Assembly (NCBI GenBank): GCA_026874595.1
Contig: CM049318.1
Span: 17,410,241 to 17,474,240 of the forward strand
Reading direction: 5' to 3'
From: Sipunculus nudus
Taxonomy: Eukaryota > Annelida > Sipuncula > Golfingiida > Sipunculidae
DNA: 64,000 nucleotides
Part shown: in pieces, positions 38,935 through 52,800 of the stretch
How the letters are laid out: the number at the start of each line of letters is the position of its first letter
How positions within the stretch are numbered: the stretch's first letter is position 1
Notes under the pieces: model-generated
Told to the model about the DNA's origin: nothing
Database searches by the model: none
What the model saw: the letters and a program-made list of their open reading frames with translations, nothing else
Position numbers and translations under genes: made by a program

Positions 38935-41073
38935 TTGGGTTCCCTGGCTACACAGCAGTTCCGCTTTGTGAACATTAATATCAAAATAAAGGGCAAAATC
39001 GTTCAATCAAAATCACAAATGTATAACTGTGATACTTTCAAAAAGTCATTTATTGATTTCTGGGACCCATTTTACCATTTAAACACAATTTACTTATATT
39101 GTTATAATATATCTGATATTATTAGACTCCCGCAAGGTCAATTAATACATTATTTCTTCATAAAATGTTGCAAAAAAACATTTATTAAGACATAATCCCT
39201 TTGCGTAGATTTTGCGTATGCTTTGCTTATTCTTTGCTTACGGCGAAATCATCACTGGAATGACACATTTTCCTAAAAATACACGCTGATATGACCCATA
39301 GGGACGCAGAAGGGTTCCCTGGATACACAACAGTTCCGCTTAGTGAACATTAATACCAAAATAAAGGGCAAAATCGTTCAATCAAAATCACAAATGTATA
39401 ATTCTCCTACTTAATAAAAGTCATTTATTGATTTCTGGGACCCATTTTACCATTTAAACACAATTTTCTTACATTGCTTTAATATTTCTGACATTATTAG
39501 AACCCAGCAATGTCAATTTATACATTATTTCTTCAGAAAATGATGCCAAAAAGCATTTATTAAGACATAATCCCTTTGCTTACACTTTGCTTATTCTTTG
39601 CTTATTCTTTGCTTACGGCGAAATCATCACTGGAATGACACATTTTCCTAAAAATACACGTTGATATGACCCATAGGGACGCAGAAGGGTGCCCTGGCTA
39701 CACAGCAGTTCCGCTTTGTGAATATCAATATCAAAATAAAGGGCAAAATCGTTCAATAAAAATCACAAATGTATAATTCTGCTACTTTCAAAAAGTCATT
39801 TATTGATTTCTGGGACCCGTTTTTCTATTTTAACACAATTTACTTACATTGTTATAATATATCTGATATTATTAGGCTCCCGCAAGGTCAATTAATACAT
39901 TATTTCTTCATAAAATGTTGCAAAAAAGCATTTATTAAGACATAATCCCTTTGCTTACACTTTATTTATGCTTTGCTTATTCTCTGCTTACGGCGAAATC
40001 ATCACTGGAATGACACATTTTCCTGAAAATACACGCGGATATGACCCACAGGGACGCAGTTGGGTTCCCTGGCTACACAGCAGTTCCGCTTTGTGAACAT
40101 TAATATCAAAATAAAGGGCAAAATCGTTCAATCAAAATCACAAATGTATAACTGTGATACTTTCAAAAAGTCATTTATTGATTTCTGGGACCCGTTTTTC
40201 TATTTTAACACAATTTACTTACATTGTTATAATATATCTGATATTATTAGGCTCCCGCAAGGTCAATTAATACATTATTTCTTCATAAAATGTTGCAAAA
40301 AAGCATTTATTAAGACATAATCCCTTTGCTTACACTTTATTTATGCTTTGCTTATTCTCTGCTTACGGCGAAATCATCACTGGAATGACACATTTTCCTG
40401 AAAATACACGCGGATATGACCCACAGGGACGCAGTTGGGTTCCCTGGCTACACAGCAGTTCCGCTTTGTGAACATTAATATCAAAATAAAGGGCAAAATC
40501 GTTCAATCAAAATCACAAATGTATAACTGTGATACTTTCAAAAAGTCATTTATTGATTTCTGGGACCCATTTTACCATTTAAACACAATTTACTTATATT
40601 GTTATAATATATCTGATATTATTAGACTCCCGCAAGGTCAATTAATACATTATTTCTTCATAAAATGTTGCAAAAAAACATTTATTAAGACATAATCCCT
40701 TTGCGTAGATTTTGCGTATGCTTTGCTTATTCTTTGCTTACGGCGAAATCATCACTGGAATGACACATTTTCCTAAAAATACACGCTGATATGACCCATA
40801 GGGACGCAGAAGGGTTCCCTGGATACACAACAGTTCCGCTTAGTGAACATTAATACCAAAATAAAGGGCAAAATCGTTCCATCAAAATCACAAATGTATA
40901 ATTCTGCTACCTTCAAAAAGTCATTTATTGATTTCTTGGACCCGTTTTCCTATTGTAACACAATTTACTTACATTGTTATAATATATCAGGCATTATTAG
41001 TCTCCCGCAAGGTCAATTAATACATTATTTCTTCATAAAATGTTGCAAAAAAGCATTTATTAAGACATAATCC

Positions 41074-41117
41074 CTTTGCTTACACTTTGCTTATGCTTTG
41101 CTTATTCTTTGCTTACG
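41074..41117 (+). repeat. Four 11-bp subrepeats inside the monomer (canonical form)
   Basis: Four consecutive 11-base units of the form CTTTGCTTAYN start at 41074, 41085, 41096 and 41107; only the last two bases differ between units. The same block recurs once per monomer. Variants include GCGTA in the first two units (e.g. 27957, 54564), ATTTA in the second unit (e.g. 38835), GATTA in the third (1687, 6926) and a five-unit version near 29829. An 11-base period is close to one helical turn, so the short T-runs lie on roughly one face of the DNA. Any structural role is inference. Confidence 0.93.
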
Positions 41118-41217
41118 GCGAAATCATCACTGGAATGACACATTTTCCTAAAAATACACGCTGATATGACCCATAGGGACGCAGAAGGGTGCCCTGGCTA
41201 CACAGCAGTTCCGCTTT

Positions 41218-41445
41218 GTGAATATCAATATCAAAATAAAGGGCAAAATCGTTCAATCAAAATCACAAATGTATAATTCTGCTACTTTCAAAAAGTCATT
41301 TATTGATTTCTGGGACCCGTTTTTCTATTTTAACACAATTTACTTACATTGTTATAATATATCTGATATTATTAGGCTCCCGCAAGGTCAATTAATACAT
41401 TATTTCTTCATAAAATGTTGCAAAAAAGCATTTATTAAGACATAA
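41218..41445 (+). other. Typical 75-codon open frame of the monomer, judged non-coding
   Basis: Most type I and III monomers hold this frame on the + strand. The first codon is GTG, not ATG; the first in-frame ATG gives MYNSATFKK, about 58 codons. The product would be a lysine- and aromatic-rich peptide with no motif or signal I recognise. Against coding: about thirty monomers carry TAA TAA in frame at the CTTAATAA variant, base changes fall at all codon positions, and indels shift the frame freely. Similar sequence between copies is explained by repeat homogenisation. A translated satellite peptide cannot be excluded without expression data. Confidence 0.75.
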
Positions 41446-41934
41446 TCCCTTTGCTTACACTTTATTTATGCTTTGCTTATTCTCTGCTTACGGCGAAATC
41501 ATCACTGGAATGACACATTTTCCTGAAAATACACGCGGATATGACCCACAGGGACGCAGTTGGGTTCCCTGGCTACACAGCAGTTCCGCTTTGTGAACAT
41601 TAATATCAAAATAAAGGGCAAAATCGTTCAATCAAAATCACAAATGTATAACTGTGATACTTTCAAAAAGTCATTTATTGATTTCTGGGACCCGTTTTTC
41701 TATTTTAACACAATTTACTTACATTGTTATAATATATCTGATATTATTAGGCTCCCGCAAGGTCAATTAAAACATTATTTCTTCATAAAATGTTGCAAAA
41801 AAGCATTTATTAAGACATAATCCCTTTGCTTACACTTTATTTATGCTTTGCTTATTCTCTGCTTACGGCGAAATCATCACTGGAATGACACATTTTCCTG
41901 AAAATACACGCGGATATGACCCACAGGGACGCAG

Positions 41935-42195
41935 TTGGGTTCCCTGGCTACACAGCAGTTCCGCTTTGTGAACATTAATATCAAAATAAAGGGCAAAATC
42001 GTTCAATCAAAATCACAAATGTATAATTCTGCTACCTTCAAAAAGTCATTTATTGATTTCTTGGACCCGTTTTCCTATTGTAACACAATTTACTTACATT
42101 GTTATAATATATCAGGCATTATTAGTCTCCCGCAAGGTCAATTAATACATTATTTCTTCATAAAATGTTGCAAAAAAGCATTTATTAAGACATAA
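41935..42195 (+). repeat. Hybrid monomer p1/p2 (one monomer lost in copy 1)
   Basis: It starts with the p1 head (GTTGGGTTCCCTGG) and switches to p2 (GCTACCTTC, TTGTAACAC, ATCAGGCATTATTAG). Copy 2 has the two parents as separate monomers at 53547 and 53955. The crossover lies between the head variants and GCTACCTTC (about 41950-42030). Confidence 0.88.
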
Positions 42196-45100
42196 TCCCT
42201 TTGCTTACACTTTGCTTATGCTTTGCTTATTCTTTGCTTACGGCGAAATCATCACTGGAATGACACATTTTCCTGAAAATACACGCTGATATGACCCATA
42301 GGGACGCAGAAGGGTGCCCTGGCTACACAGCAGTTCCACTTTGTGAGCATCAATATCAAAATAAAGGGCAAAATCGTTCAATCAAAATCACAAATGTATA
42401 ATTCTGCTACTTTCAAAAAGTCATTTATTGATTTCTGGGACCCGTTTTCCTATTTTAACACAATTTACTTACAGTGTTATAATATATCTGATATTATTAG
42501 GCACACGCATGGTCAATTAATACATTATTTCTTCAGAAAATGTTGCAAAAAAGCATTTTTTAAGACATAATCCCTTTGCGTAGACTTTGCGTATGCTTTC
42601 CTTATTCTTTGCTTACGGCGAAATCATCACTGGAATGACACATTTTGTTAAAAAAAAACGCTGATATTGATCATAGGGGAGCAGAAGGGTTACCTGGCTA
42701 CACAACAGTTCCGCTTTGTGAACATTAATATCAAAATAAAAGGCAAAATCGTTCAATCAAAATCACAAATGTATAATTCTGCTACTTTCAAAAAGTCATT
42801 AATTGATTTTTTTGACCCATCTTCCTATTTTTACACAATTTACTTACATTGTTATAATATATCTGACATTATTAGACTCCCGCAAGGTCAATTAATACAA
42901 AATATCTTCATAAAATGTTGCAAAAAAGCAGTAATTAAGACATTATCCCTTTGCTTACACTTTATTTATGTTTTGCTTATTCTTTGCTTACGGTGAAATC
43001 ATCACTGGAATGAAACATTTTCCTTAAAATACACGCTGATATGACCCATAGGGACGCAGAAGGGTTCCCTGGTTACACAGCAATTCCGCTTTGTGAACAT
43101 TAATATCAAAATAAAGGGCAAAATCGTTCAATCAAAATCACAAATGTATAATTCTAGTATTTAATAAAAGTCATTTATTGATTTCTGGGACCTATTTTCC
43201 AATTTAAACACAATTTTTTTACATTGCTTTAATATTTTTTGACATTATTAGAATCCCGCATGGTAAATTAATACATTATTTCTTCAGAAAATGTTGCAAA
43301 AAAGCATTTTTTAAGACATAATCCCTTTGCGTAGACTTTGCGTATGCTTTGCTTTTTCTTTGCTTACGGTGAAATCATCACTGGAATGACACATTTTCCT
43401 AAAAATACACACTGATATGACCCATAGGGACGCAGACGGGTTCCCTGGCTACACAGCAGTTCCGCTTTGTGAACATTAATATCAAAATAAAGGGCAAAAT
43501 CGATCAATAAAATCACAAATGTATAATTCTGCTACTTTCAAAAAGTCATTTATTGATTTCTGGGACCCAGTTTCCTATTTAACACAATTTACTTACATTG
43601 TTATAATATATCTGACATTATTAGACTCCCGCAAGATTAATTAATACATTATTTCTTCAGAAAATGTTGCAAAAAAGCATTTATTAAGACATAATCCCTT
43701 TCCGTAGACTTTGCGTATGCTTTGCTTATTCTTTGCTTACGGCGAAATCATCACTGGAATGACACATTTTCCTAAAAATACACACTGATATGACCCACAG
43801 GAACGCAGACGGTTCCCTGGCTACACAGCAGTTCCGCTTTGTGAACATTAATATCAAAATAAAGGGCAAAATAGTTCAATCAAAATCACAAATGTATAAC
43901 TGTGGTACTTTCAAAAAGTCATTTATTGATTTCTGGGAACCATTTTACCATTTAAACACAATTTACTTATATTGTTATAATATATCTGACATTATTAGAC
44001 TCCCGCAAGGTCAATTAATACATTATTTCTTCAGAAAATGTTGCAAAAAAGCATTTATTAAGACATAATCCCTTTGCTTACACTTTATTTATGTTTTGCT
44101 TATTCTTTGCTTACGGTGAAATCATCACTGGAATGAAACATTTTCCTAAAAATACACACTGATATGACACATAGTGACGCAGACGGGTTCCCTGGCTACA
44201 CAGCACTTCCGCTTTGTGAACATTAATATCAAAATAAAGGGCAAAATCGATCAATAAAATCACAAATGTATAATTCTCCTACTTAATAAAATTCATTTAT
44301 TGATTTCTGGGACCCAGTTTCCTATTTTAACACAATTTACTTACATTGTTATAGTATAACTGACATTATTATACTCCCGCAAGGTCAATTAATACATGTA
44401 TTTCTTCAGAAAATGATGCAAAAAAAGCATTTATTAAGACATAATCCCTTTGCTTACACTTTGCTTATGCTTTGCTTATTCTTTGCTTACGGCGAAATCA
44501 TCACTGGAATTACACATTTTCCTAAAAAATACACGCTTTTATGACATATAGGGGCGCAGAAGGATTCCCTGGCTACACAACAGTTCCGCTTTGTGAACAT
44601 TAATATCAAAATAAAGGGCAAAATCGTTCAATCGAAATCACAAATGTATAACTGTGGTACTTTCAAAAAGTCATTTATTGTTTTCTGGGACCCATTTTAC
44701 CATTTAAACACAATTTACTTATATTGTAATAATATATCTGACATTATTAGACTCCCGCAAGGTCAATAATACATTATTTCTTCATAAAATTTTGCAAAAA
44801 TACATTTATTAAGACATAATCCCTTTGCTTACACTTTATTTATGTTTTGCTTAGTCTTTGCTTACGGTGAAATCATCACTGAATTGACACATTTTCCTAA
44901 AAATACACGCTGATATGACCCATAGGGACCAGAAGGGTTCACTGGCTACACAGCACTTCCGCTTTGTGAACATTAATATAAAAAAAAAGGGCAAAATCGA
45001 TCAATCAGAATCACAAATGTATAATTCTTCTACTTTCAAAAAGTCATTTATTGATTTCTGGGACCCAGTTTCCCATTTTAACACAATTATTTACATTGTT

Positions 45101-45690
45101 ATAATATATCTGACATTATTAGACTCCCGCAAGGTCAATTAATACATTATTTCTTCAGAAAATGTTGCAAAAAAGCATTTATTAAGACATAATCCCTTTG
45201 CGTAGACTTTGCGTATGCTTTGCTTATTCTTTGCTTTCGGCGAAATCATCACTGGAATGACACATTTTGTTAAAAATACACGCTGATATGACTTATAGGG
45301 GCGCAGAAGGGTTCCCTGGCTACACAACAGTTCCGCTTTGTGAACATTAATATCAAAATAAAGGGCAAAATCGTTCAATCAAAATCACAAATGTATAATT
45401 CTGCTACCTTTAAAAAGTCATTTATTGATTTCTTGGACCCATTTTCCTATTTTAACACAATTTACTTACATTGTTATAATATATCAGACATTATTAGACT
45501 CCCGCAAGGTCAATTAATACATTATTTCTTCATAAAATATTGCAAAAAAACATTTATTAAGACATAATCCCTTTGCTTACACTTTGCGTATGCTTTGCTT
45601 ATTCTTTGCTTACGGTGAAATCATCACTGGAATGACACATTTTCCTAAAAATACACGCTGATAGGACCCATAGGGACGCAGAAGGGTTCA

Positions 45691-48600
45691 TTGGCTACAC
45701 AGCACTTCCGCTTTGTGAACATTAATATCAAATTAAAGGGCAAAATCGATCTATCAAAATCACAAATGTATAATTCTGCTACTTTCAAAAAGTTATTTAT
45801 TGATTTCTGGGAACCAGTTTCCTATTTTAACACAATTTACTTACATTGTTATAATATATATGACATTATTAGACTCCCGCAAGGTCAATTAATACATTAT
45901 TTCTTCAGAAAATGTTGCAAAAAAGCATTTATTAAGACATAATCCCTTTGCTTACACTTTGCTTATGCTTTGCTTATTCTTTGCTTACGGCGAAATCATC
46001 ACTGGAATGACACATTTTCCTAAAAATGCACGCTGATATGACCCAAAGGGGCGCAGAAGGTTTCCCTGGCTACACAGCAGTTCCGCTTTTTGAACATTAA
46101 TATCAAAATAAAGGGCAAAATCGTTCAATCAAAATCACCAATGTATAATTCTCCTACTTAATAAAAGTCATTTATTGATTTCTGGGACCCATTTTACCAT
46201 TTAAACACAATTTTCTTACATTGCTTTAATATTTCTGACATTATTAGACCCCCGCAATGTCAATTTATACATTATTTCTTCAGAAAATGATGCCAAAAAG
46301 CATTTATTAAGACATAATCCCTTTGCTTACACTTTGCTTATTCTTTGCTTATTCTTTGCTTACGGCGAAATCATCACTGGAATGACACATTTTCCTAAAA
46401 ATACACGTTGATATGACCCATAGGGACGCAGAAGGGTGCCCTGGCTACACAGCAGTTCCGCTTTGTGAATATCAATATCAAAATAAAGGGCAAAATCGTT
46501 CAATAAAAATCACAAATGTATAATTCTGCTACTTTCAAAAAGTCATTTATTGATTTCTGGGACCCGTTTTTCTATTTTAACACAATTTACTTACATTGTT
46601 ATAATATATCTGATATTATTAGGCTCCCGCAAGGTCAATTAATACATTATTTCTTCATAAAATGTTGCAAAAAAGCATTTATTAAGACATAATCCCTTTG
46701 CTTACACTTTATTTATGCTTTGCTTATTCTCTGCTTACGGCGAAATCATCACTGGAATGACACATTTTCCTGAAAATACACGCGGATATGACCCACAGGG
46801 ACGCAGTTGGGTTCCCTGGCTACACAGCAGTTCCGCTTTGTGAACATTAATATCAAAATAAAGGGCAAAATCGTTCAATCAAAATCACAAATGTATAACT
46901 GTGATACTTTCAAAAAGTCATTTATTGATTTCTGGGACCCGTTTTTCTATTTTAACACAATTTACTTACATTGTTAATATATATCTGATATTATTAGCCT
47001 CCCAAATTAATACATTATTTCTTCATAAAATGTTGCAAAAAAGCATTTATTAAGACATAATCCCTTTGCTTACACTTTATTTATGCTTTGCTTATTCTCT
47101 GCTTACGGCGAAATCATCACTGGAATGACACATTTTCCTGAAAATACACGCGGATATGACCCACAGGGACGCAGTTGGGTTCCCTGGCTACACAGCAGTT
47201 CCGCTTTGTGAACATTAATATCAAAATAAAGGGCAAAATCGTTCAATCAAAATCACAAATGTATAACTGTGATACTTTCAAAAAGTCATTTATTGATTTC
47301 TGGGACCCATTTTACCATTTAAACACAATTTACTTATATTGTTATAATATATCTGATATTATTAGACTCCCGCAAGGTCAATTAATACATTATTTCTTCA
47401 TAAAATGTTGCAAAAAAACATTTATTAAGACATAATCCCTTTGCGTAGATTTTGCGTATGCTTTGCTTATTCTTTGCTTACGGCGAAATCATCACTGGAA
47501 TGACACATTTTCCTAAAAATACACGCTGATATGACCCATAGGGACGCAGAAGGGTTCCCTGGATACACAACAGTTCCGCTTAGTGAACATTAATATCAAA
47601 ATAAAGGGCAAAATCGTTCAATCAAAATCACAAATGTATAATTCTGCTACCTTCAAAAAGTCATTTATTGATTTCTTGGACCCGTTTTCCTATTGTAACA
47701 CAATTTACTTACATTGTTATAATATATCAGGCATTATTAGTCTCCCGCAAGGTCAATTAATACATTATTTCTTCATAAAATGTTGCAAAAAAGCATTTAT
47801 TAAGACATAATCCCTTTGCTTACACTTTGCTTATGCTTTGCTTATTCTTTGCTTACGGCGAAATCATCACTGGAATGACACATTTTCCTAAAAATACACG
47901 CTGATATGACCCATAGGGACGCAGAAGGGTACCCTGGCTATACAGCAGTTCCACTTTGTGAGCATCAATATCAAAATAAAGGGCAAAATCGTTCAATCAA
48001 AATCACAAATGTATAATTCTGCTACTTTCAAAAAGTCATTTATTGATTTCTGGGACCCGTTTTCCTATTTTAACACAATTTACTTATAGTGTTATAATAT
48101 ATCTGATATTATTAGGCACACGCATGGTCAATTAATACATTATTTCTTCAGAAAATGTTGCAAAAAAGCATTTTTTAAGACATAATCCCTTTGCGTAGAC
48201 TTTGCGTATGCTTTGCTTATTCTTTGCTTACGGCGAAATCATCACTGGAATGACACATTTTGTTAAAAAAAACGCTGATATTGATCATAGGGGAGCAGAA
48301 GGGTTACCTGGCTACACAACAGTTCCGCTTTGTGAACATTAATATCAAAATAAAAGGCAAAATCGTTCAATCAAAATCACAAATGTATAATTCTGCTACT
48401 TTCAAAAAGTCATTAATTGATTTTTTGGACCCATCTTCCTATTTTTACACAATTTACTTACATTGTTATAATATATCTGACATTATTAGACTCCCGCAAG
48501 GTCAATTAATACATAATATCTTCATAAAATGTTGCAAAAAAGCAGTTATTAAGACATTATCCCTTTGCTTACACTTTATTTATGTTTTGCTTATTCTTTG

Positions 48601-49055
48601 CTTACGTTGAAATCATCACTGGAATGAAACATTTTCCTTAAAATACACGCTGATATGACCCATAGGGACGCAGAAGCGTTCCCTGGCTACACAGCAGTTC
48701 TGATTAGTGAACTTTAATATCAAAATAAAGGGCAAAATCGTTCAATCAAATTCACAAATGTATAACTGTGGTACTTTCAAAAAGTCATTTATTGATTTCT
48801 GGGACCCATTTTTCCATTTAAACACAATTTACTTATATTGTTTTAATATATCTGATATTATTAGACTCCCGCAAGGTCAATTAATACATTATTTCTTCAT
48901 AAAATGTTGCAAAAAAGCATTTATTAAGACAATCCATTTACTTACACTTTATTTATGTTTTGCTTATTCTTTGCTTACGGTGAAATCATCACTGGAATGA
49001 CACATTTTCCTAAAAATACACGCTGATAGGACCCATAGGGACGCAGAAGGGTTCA
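45691..49055 (+). repeat. Nested 9-monomer HOR inside HOR-C copy 2 (3,365 bp)
   Basis: Partner of the unit at 33704, with the same monomer order and the same length. A private change near 48087 (TTATAGTG instead of TTACAGTG) puts a stop codon in the open frame of its p3 monomer, and the linker before n5 reads AGAAGCGTTCC near 48674 instead of AGAAGGGTTCC. Confidence 0.88.
46998..47007 (+). repeat. 7-bp deletion marker in monomer p1a (copy 2)
   Basis: Same CCTCCCAAATT allele as at 35011, with the same private upstream TAATATAT change. Confidence 0.92.
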
Positions 49056-49829
49056 TTGGCTACACAGCACTTCCGCTTTGTGAACATTAATATCAAATTA
49101 AAGGGCAAAATCGATCTATCAAAATCACAAATGTATAATTCTGCTACTTTCAAAAAGTTATTTATTGATTTCTGGGAACCAGTTTCCTATTTTAACACAA
49201 TTTACTTACATTGTTATAATATATATGACATTATTAGACTCCCGCAAGGTCAATTAATACATTATTTCTTCAGAAAATGTTGCAAAAAAGCATTTATTAA
49301 GACATAATCCCTTTGCTTACACTTTGCTTATGCTTTGCTTATTCTTTGCTTACGGCGAAATCATCACTGGAATGACACATTTTCCTAAAAATGCACGCTG
49401 ATATGACCCAAAGGGGCGCAGAAGGTTTCCCTGGCTACACAGCAGTTCCGCTTTTTGAACATTAATATCAAAATAAAGGGCAAAATCGTTCAATCAAAAT
49501 CACCAATGTATAATTCTCCTACTTAATAAAAGTCATTTATTGATTTCTGGGACCCATTTTACCATTTAAACACAATTTTCTTACATTGCTTTAATATTTC
49601 TGACATTATTAGAACCCAGCAATGTCAATTTATACATTATTTCTTCAGAAAATGATGCCAAAAAGCATTTATTAAGACATAATCCCTTTGCTTACACTTT
49701 GCTTATTCTTTGCTTATTCTTTGCTTACGGCGAAATCATCACTGGAATGACACATTTTCCTAAAAATACACGTTGATATGACCCATAGGGACGCAGAAGG
49801 GTGCCCTGGCTACACAGCAGTTCCGCTTT

Positions 49830-52800
49830 GTGAATATCAATATCAAAATAAAGGGCAAAATCGTTCAATAAAAATCACAAATGTATAATTCTGCTACTTT
49901 CAAAAAGTCATTTATTGATTTCTGGGACCCGTTTTTCTATTTTAACACAATTTACTTACATTGTTATAATATATCTGATATTATTAGGCTCCCGCAAGGT
50001 CAATTAATACATTATTTCTTCATAAAATGTTGCAAAAAAGCATTTATTAAGACATAATCCCTTTGCTTACACTTTATTTATGCTTTGCTTATTCTCTGCT
50101 TACGGCGAAATCATCACTGGAATGACACATTTTCCTGAAAATACACGCGGATATGACCCACAGGGACGCAGTTGGGTTCCCTGGCTACACAGCAGTTCCG
50201 CTTTGTGAACATTAATATCAAAATAAAGGGCAAAATCGTTCAATCAAAATCACAAATGTATAACTGTGATACTTTCAAAAAGTCATTTATTGATTTCTGG
50301 GACCCGTTTTTCTATTTTAGAACAATTTACTTACATTGTTATAATATATCTGATATTATTAGGCTCCCGCAAGGTCAATTAATACATTATTTCTTCATAA
50401 AATGTTGCAAAAAAGCATTTATTAAGACATAATCCCTTTGCTTACACTTTATTTATGCTTTGCTTATTCTCTGCTTACGGCGAAATCATCACTGGAATGA
50501 CACATTTTCCTGAAAATACACGCGGATATGACCCACAGGGACGCAGTTGGGTTCCCTGGCTACACAGCAGTTCCGCTTTGTGAACATTAATATCAAAATA
50601 AAGGGCAAAATCGTTCAATCAAAATCACAAATGTATAACTGTGATACTTTCAAAAAGTCATTTATTGATTTCTGGGACCCATTTTACCATTTAAACACAA
50701 TTTACTTATATTGTTATAATATATCTGATATTATTAGACTCCCGCAAGGTCAATTAATACATTATTTCTTCATAAAATGTTGCAAAAAAACATTTATTAA
50801 GACATAATCCCTTTGCGTAGATTTTGCGTATGCTTTGCTTATTCTTTGCTTACGGCGAAATCATCACTGGAATGACACATTTTCCTAAAAATACACGCTG
50901 ATATGACCCATAGGGACGCAGAAGGGTTCCCTGGATACACAACAGTTCCGCTTAGTGAACATTAATACCAAAATAAAGGGCAAAATCGTTCAATCAAAAT
51001 CACAAATGTATAATTCTCCTACTTAATAAAAGTCATTTATTGATTTCTGGGACCCATTTTACCATTTAAACACAATTTTCTTACATTGCTTTAATATTTC
51101 TGACATTATTAGAACCCAGCAATGTCAATTTATACATTATTTCTTCAGAAAATGATGCCAAAAAGCATTTATTAAGACATAATCCCTTTGCTTACACTTT
51201 GCTTATTCTTTGCTTATTCTTTGCTTACGGCGAAATCATCACTGGAATGACACATTTTCCTAAAAATACACGTTGATATGACCCATAGGGACGCAGAAGG
51301 GTGCCCTGGCTACACAGCAGTTCCGCTTTGTGAATATCAATATCAAAATAAAGGGCAAAATCGTTCAATAAAAATCACAAATGTATAATTCTGCTACTTT
51401 CAAAAAGTCATTTATTGATTTCTGGGACCCGTTTTTCTATTTTAACACAATTTACTTACATTGTTATAATATATCTGATATTATTAGGCTCCCGCAAGGT
51501 CAATTAATACATTATTTCTTCATAAAATGTTGCAAAAAAGCATTTATTAAGACATAATCCCTTTGCTTACACTTTATTTATGCTTTGCTTATTCTCTGCT
51601 TACGGCGAAATCATCACTGGAATGACACATTTTCCTGAAAATACACGCGGATATGACCCACAGGGACGCAGTTGGGTTCCCTGGCTACACAGCAGTTCCG
51701 CTTTGTGAACATTAATATCAAAATAAAGGGCAAAATCGTTCAATCAAAATCACAAATGTATAACTGTGATACTTTCAAAAAGTCATTTATTGATTTCTGG
51801 GACCCGTTTTTCTATTTTAACACAATTTACTTACATTGTTATAATATATCTGATATTATTAGGCTCCCGCAAGGTCAATTAATACATTATTTCTTCATAA
51901 AATGTTGCAAAAAAGCATTTATTAAGACATAATCCCTTTGCTTACACTTTATTTATGCTTTGCTTATTCTCTGCTTACGGCGAAATCATCACTGGAATGA
52001 CACATTTTCCTGAAAATACACGCGGATATGACCCACAGGGACGCAGTTGGGTTCCCTGGCTACACAGCAGTTCCGCTTTGTGAACATTAATATCAAAATA
52101 AAGGGCAAAATCGTTCAATCAAAATCACAAATGTATAACTGTGATACTTTCAAAAAGTCATTTATTGATTTCTGGGACCCATTTTACCATTTAAACACAA
52201 TTTACTTATATTGTTATAATATATCTGATATTATTAGACTCCCGCAAGGTCAATTAATACATTATTTCTTCATAAAATGTTGCAAAAAAACATTTATTAA
52301 GACATAATCCCTTTGCGTAGATTTTGCGTATGCTTTGCTTATTCTTTGCTTACGGCGAAATCATCACTGGAATGACACATTTTCCTAAAAATACACGCTG
52401 ATATGACCCATAGGGACGCAGAAGGGTTCCCTGGATACACAACAGTTCCGCTTAGTGAACATTAATACCAAAATAAAGGGCAAAATCGTTCAATCAAAAT
52501 CACAAATGTATAATTCTGCTACCTTCAAAAAGTCATTTATTGATTTCTTGGACCCGTTTTCCTATTGTAACACAATTTACTTACATTGTTATAATATATC
52601 AGGCATTATTAGTCTCCCGCAAGGTCAATTAATACATTATTTCTTCATAAAATGTTGCAAAAAAGCATTTATTAAGACATAATCCCTTTGCTTACACTTT
52701 GCTTATGCTTTGCTTATTCTTTGCTTACGGCGAAATCATCACTGGAATGACACATTTTCCTAAAAATACACGCTGATATGACCCATAGGGACGCAGAAGG

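Larger units (their letters stand above)
38218..42342 (+). repeat. Nested 4-monomer HOR (f, p1c, p1b, p2), 1,500 bp, three units in copy 1
   Basis: Monomer f with GTGAATATCAATATC occurs at 38218, 39718 and 41218, exactly 1,500 bp apart. Each is followed by p1c (GTTTTTCTATTTTAAC) and then p1b (ACCATTTAAAC). The fourth position is p2 with a type II body at 39343, a full p2 at 40843, and a p1/p2 hybrid that stands for both at 41968. The related f at 34478 starts a fourth, separated unit. Confidence 0.92.
33355..45690 (+). repeat. HOR-C copy 1, about 12 kb
   Basis: Marks: n5 33355, n6 33728, e 34103 (TTTTTGAAC), f 34478 (GTGAATATCAATATC), p1a 34853 (7-bp deletion), p1b 35221, p2 35596, p3 35971, p4 36345, n5 36720, n6 37093, n6-hybrid 37468, e 37843, f 38218, p1c 38593, p1b 38968, p2/e 39343, f 39718, p1c 40093, p1b 40468, p2 40843, f 41218, p1c 41593, p1/p2 hybrid 41968, p3 42343, p4 42718, p5 43093, p6 43469, p7 43841, p8 44216, p11 44593, p12 44966, p13 45340. 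From n6 at 33704 to n6 at 45691 is 11,987 bp or 32 monomers. The tail of p13 joins directly to n6. Confidence 0.93.
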
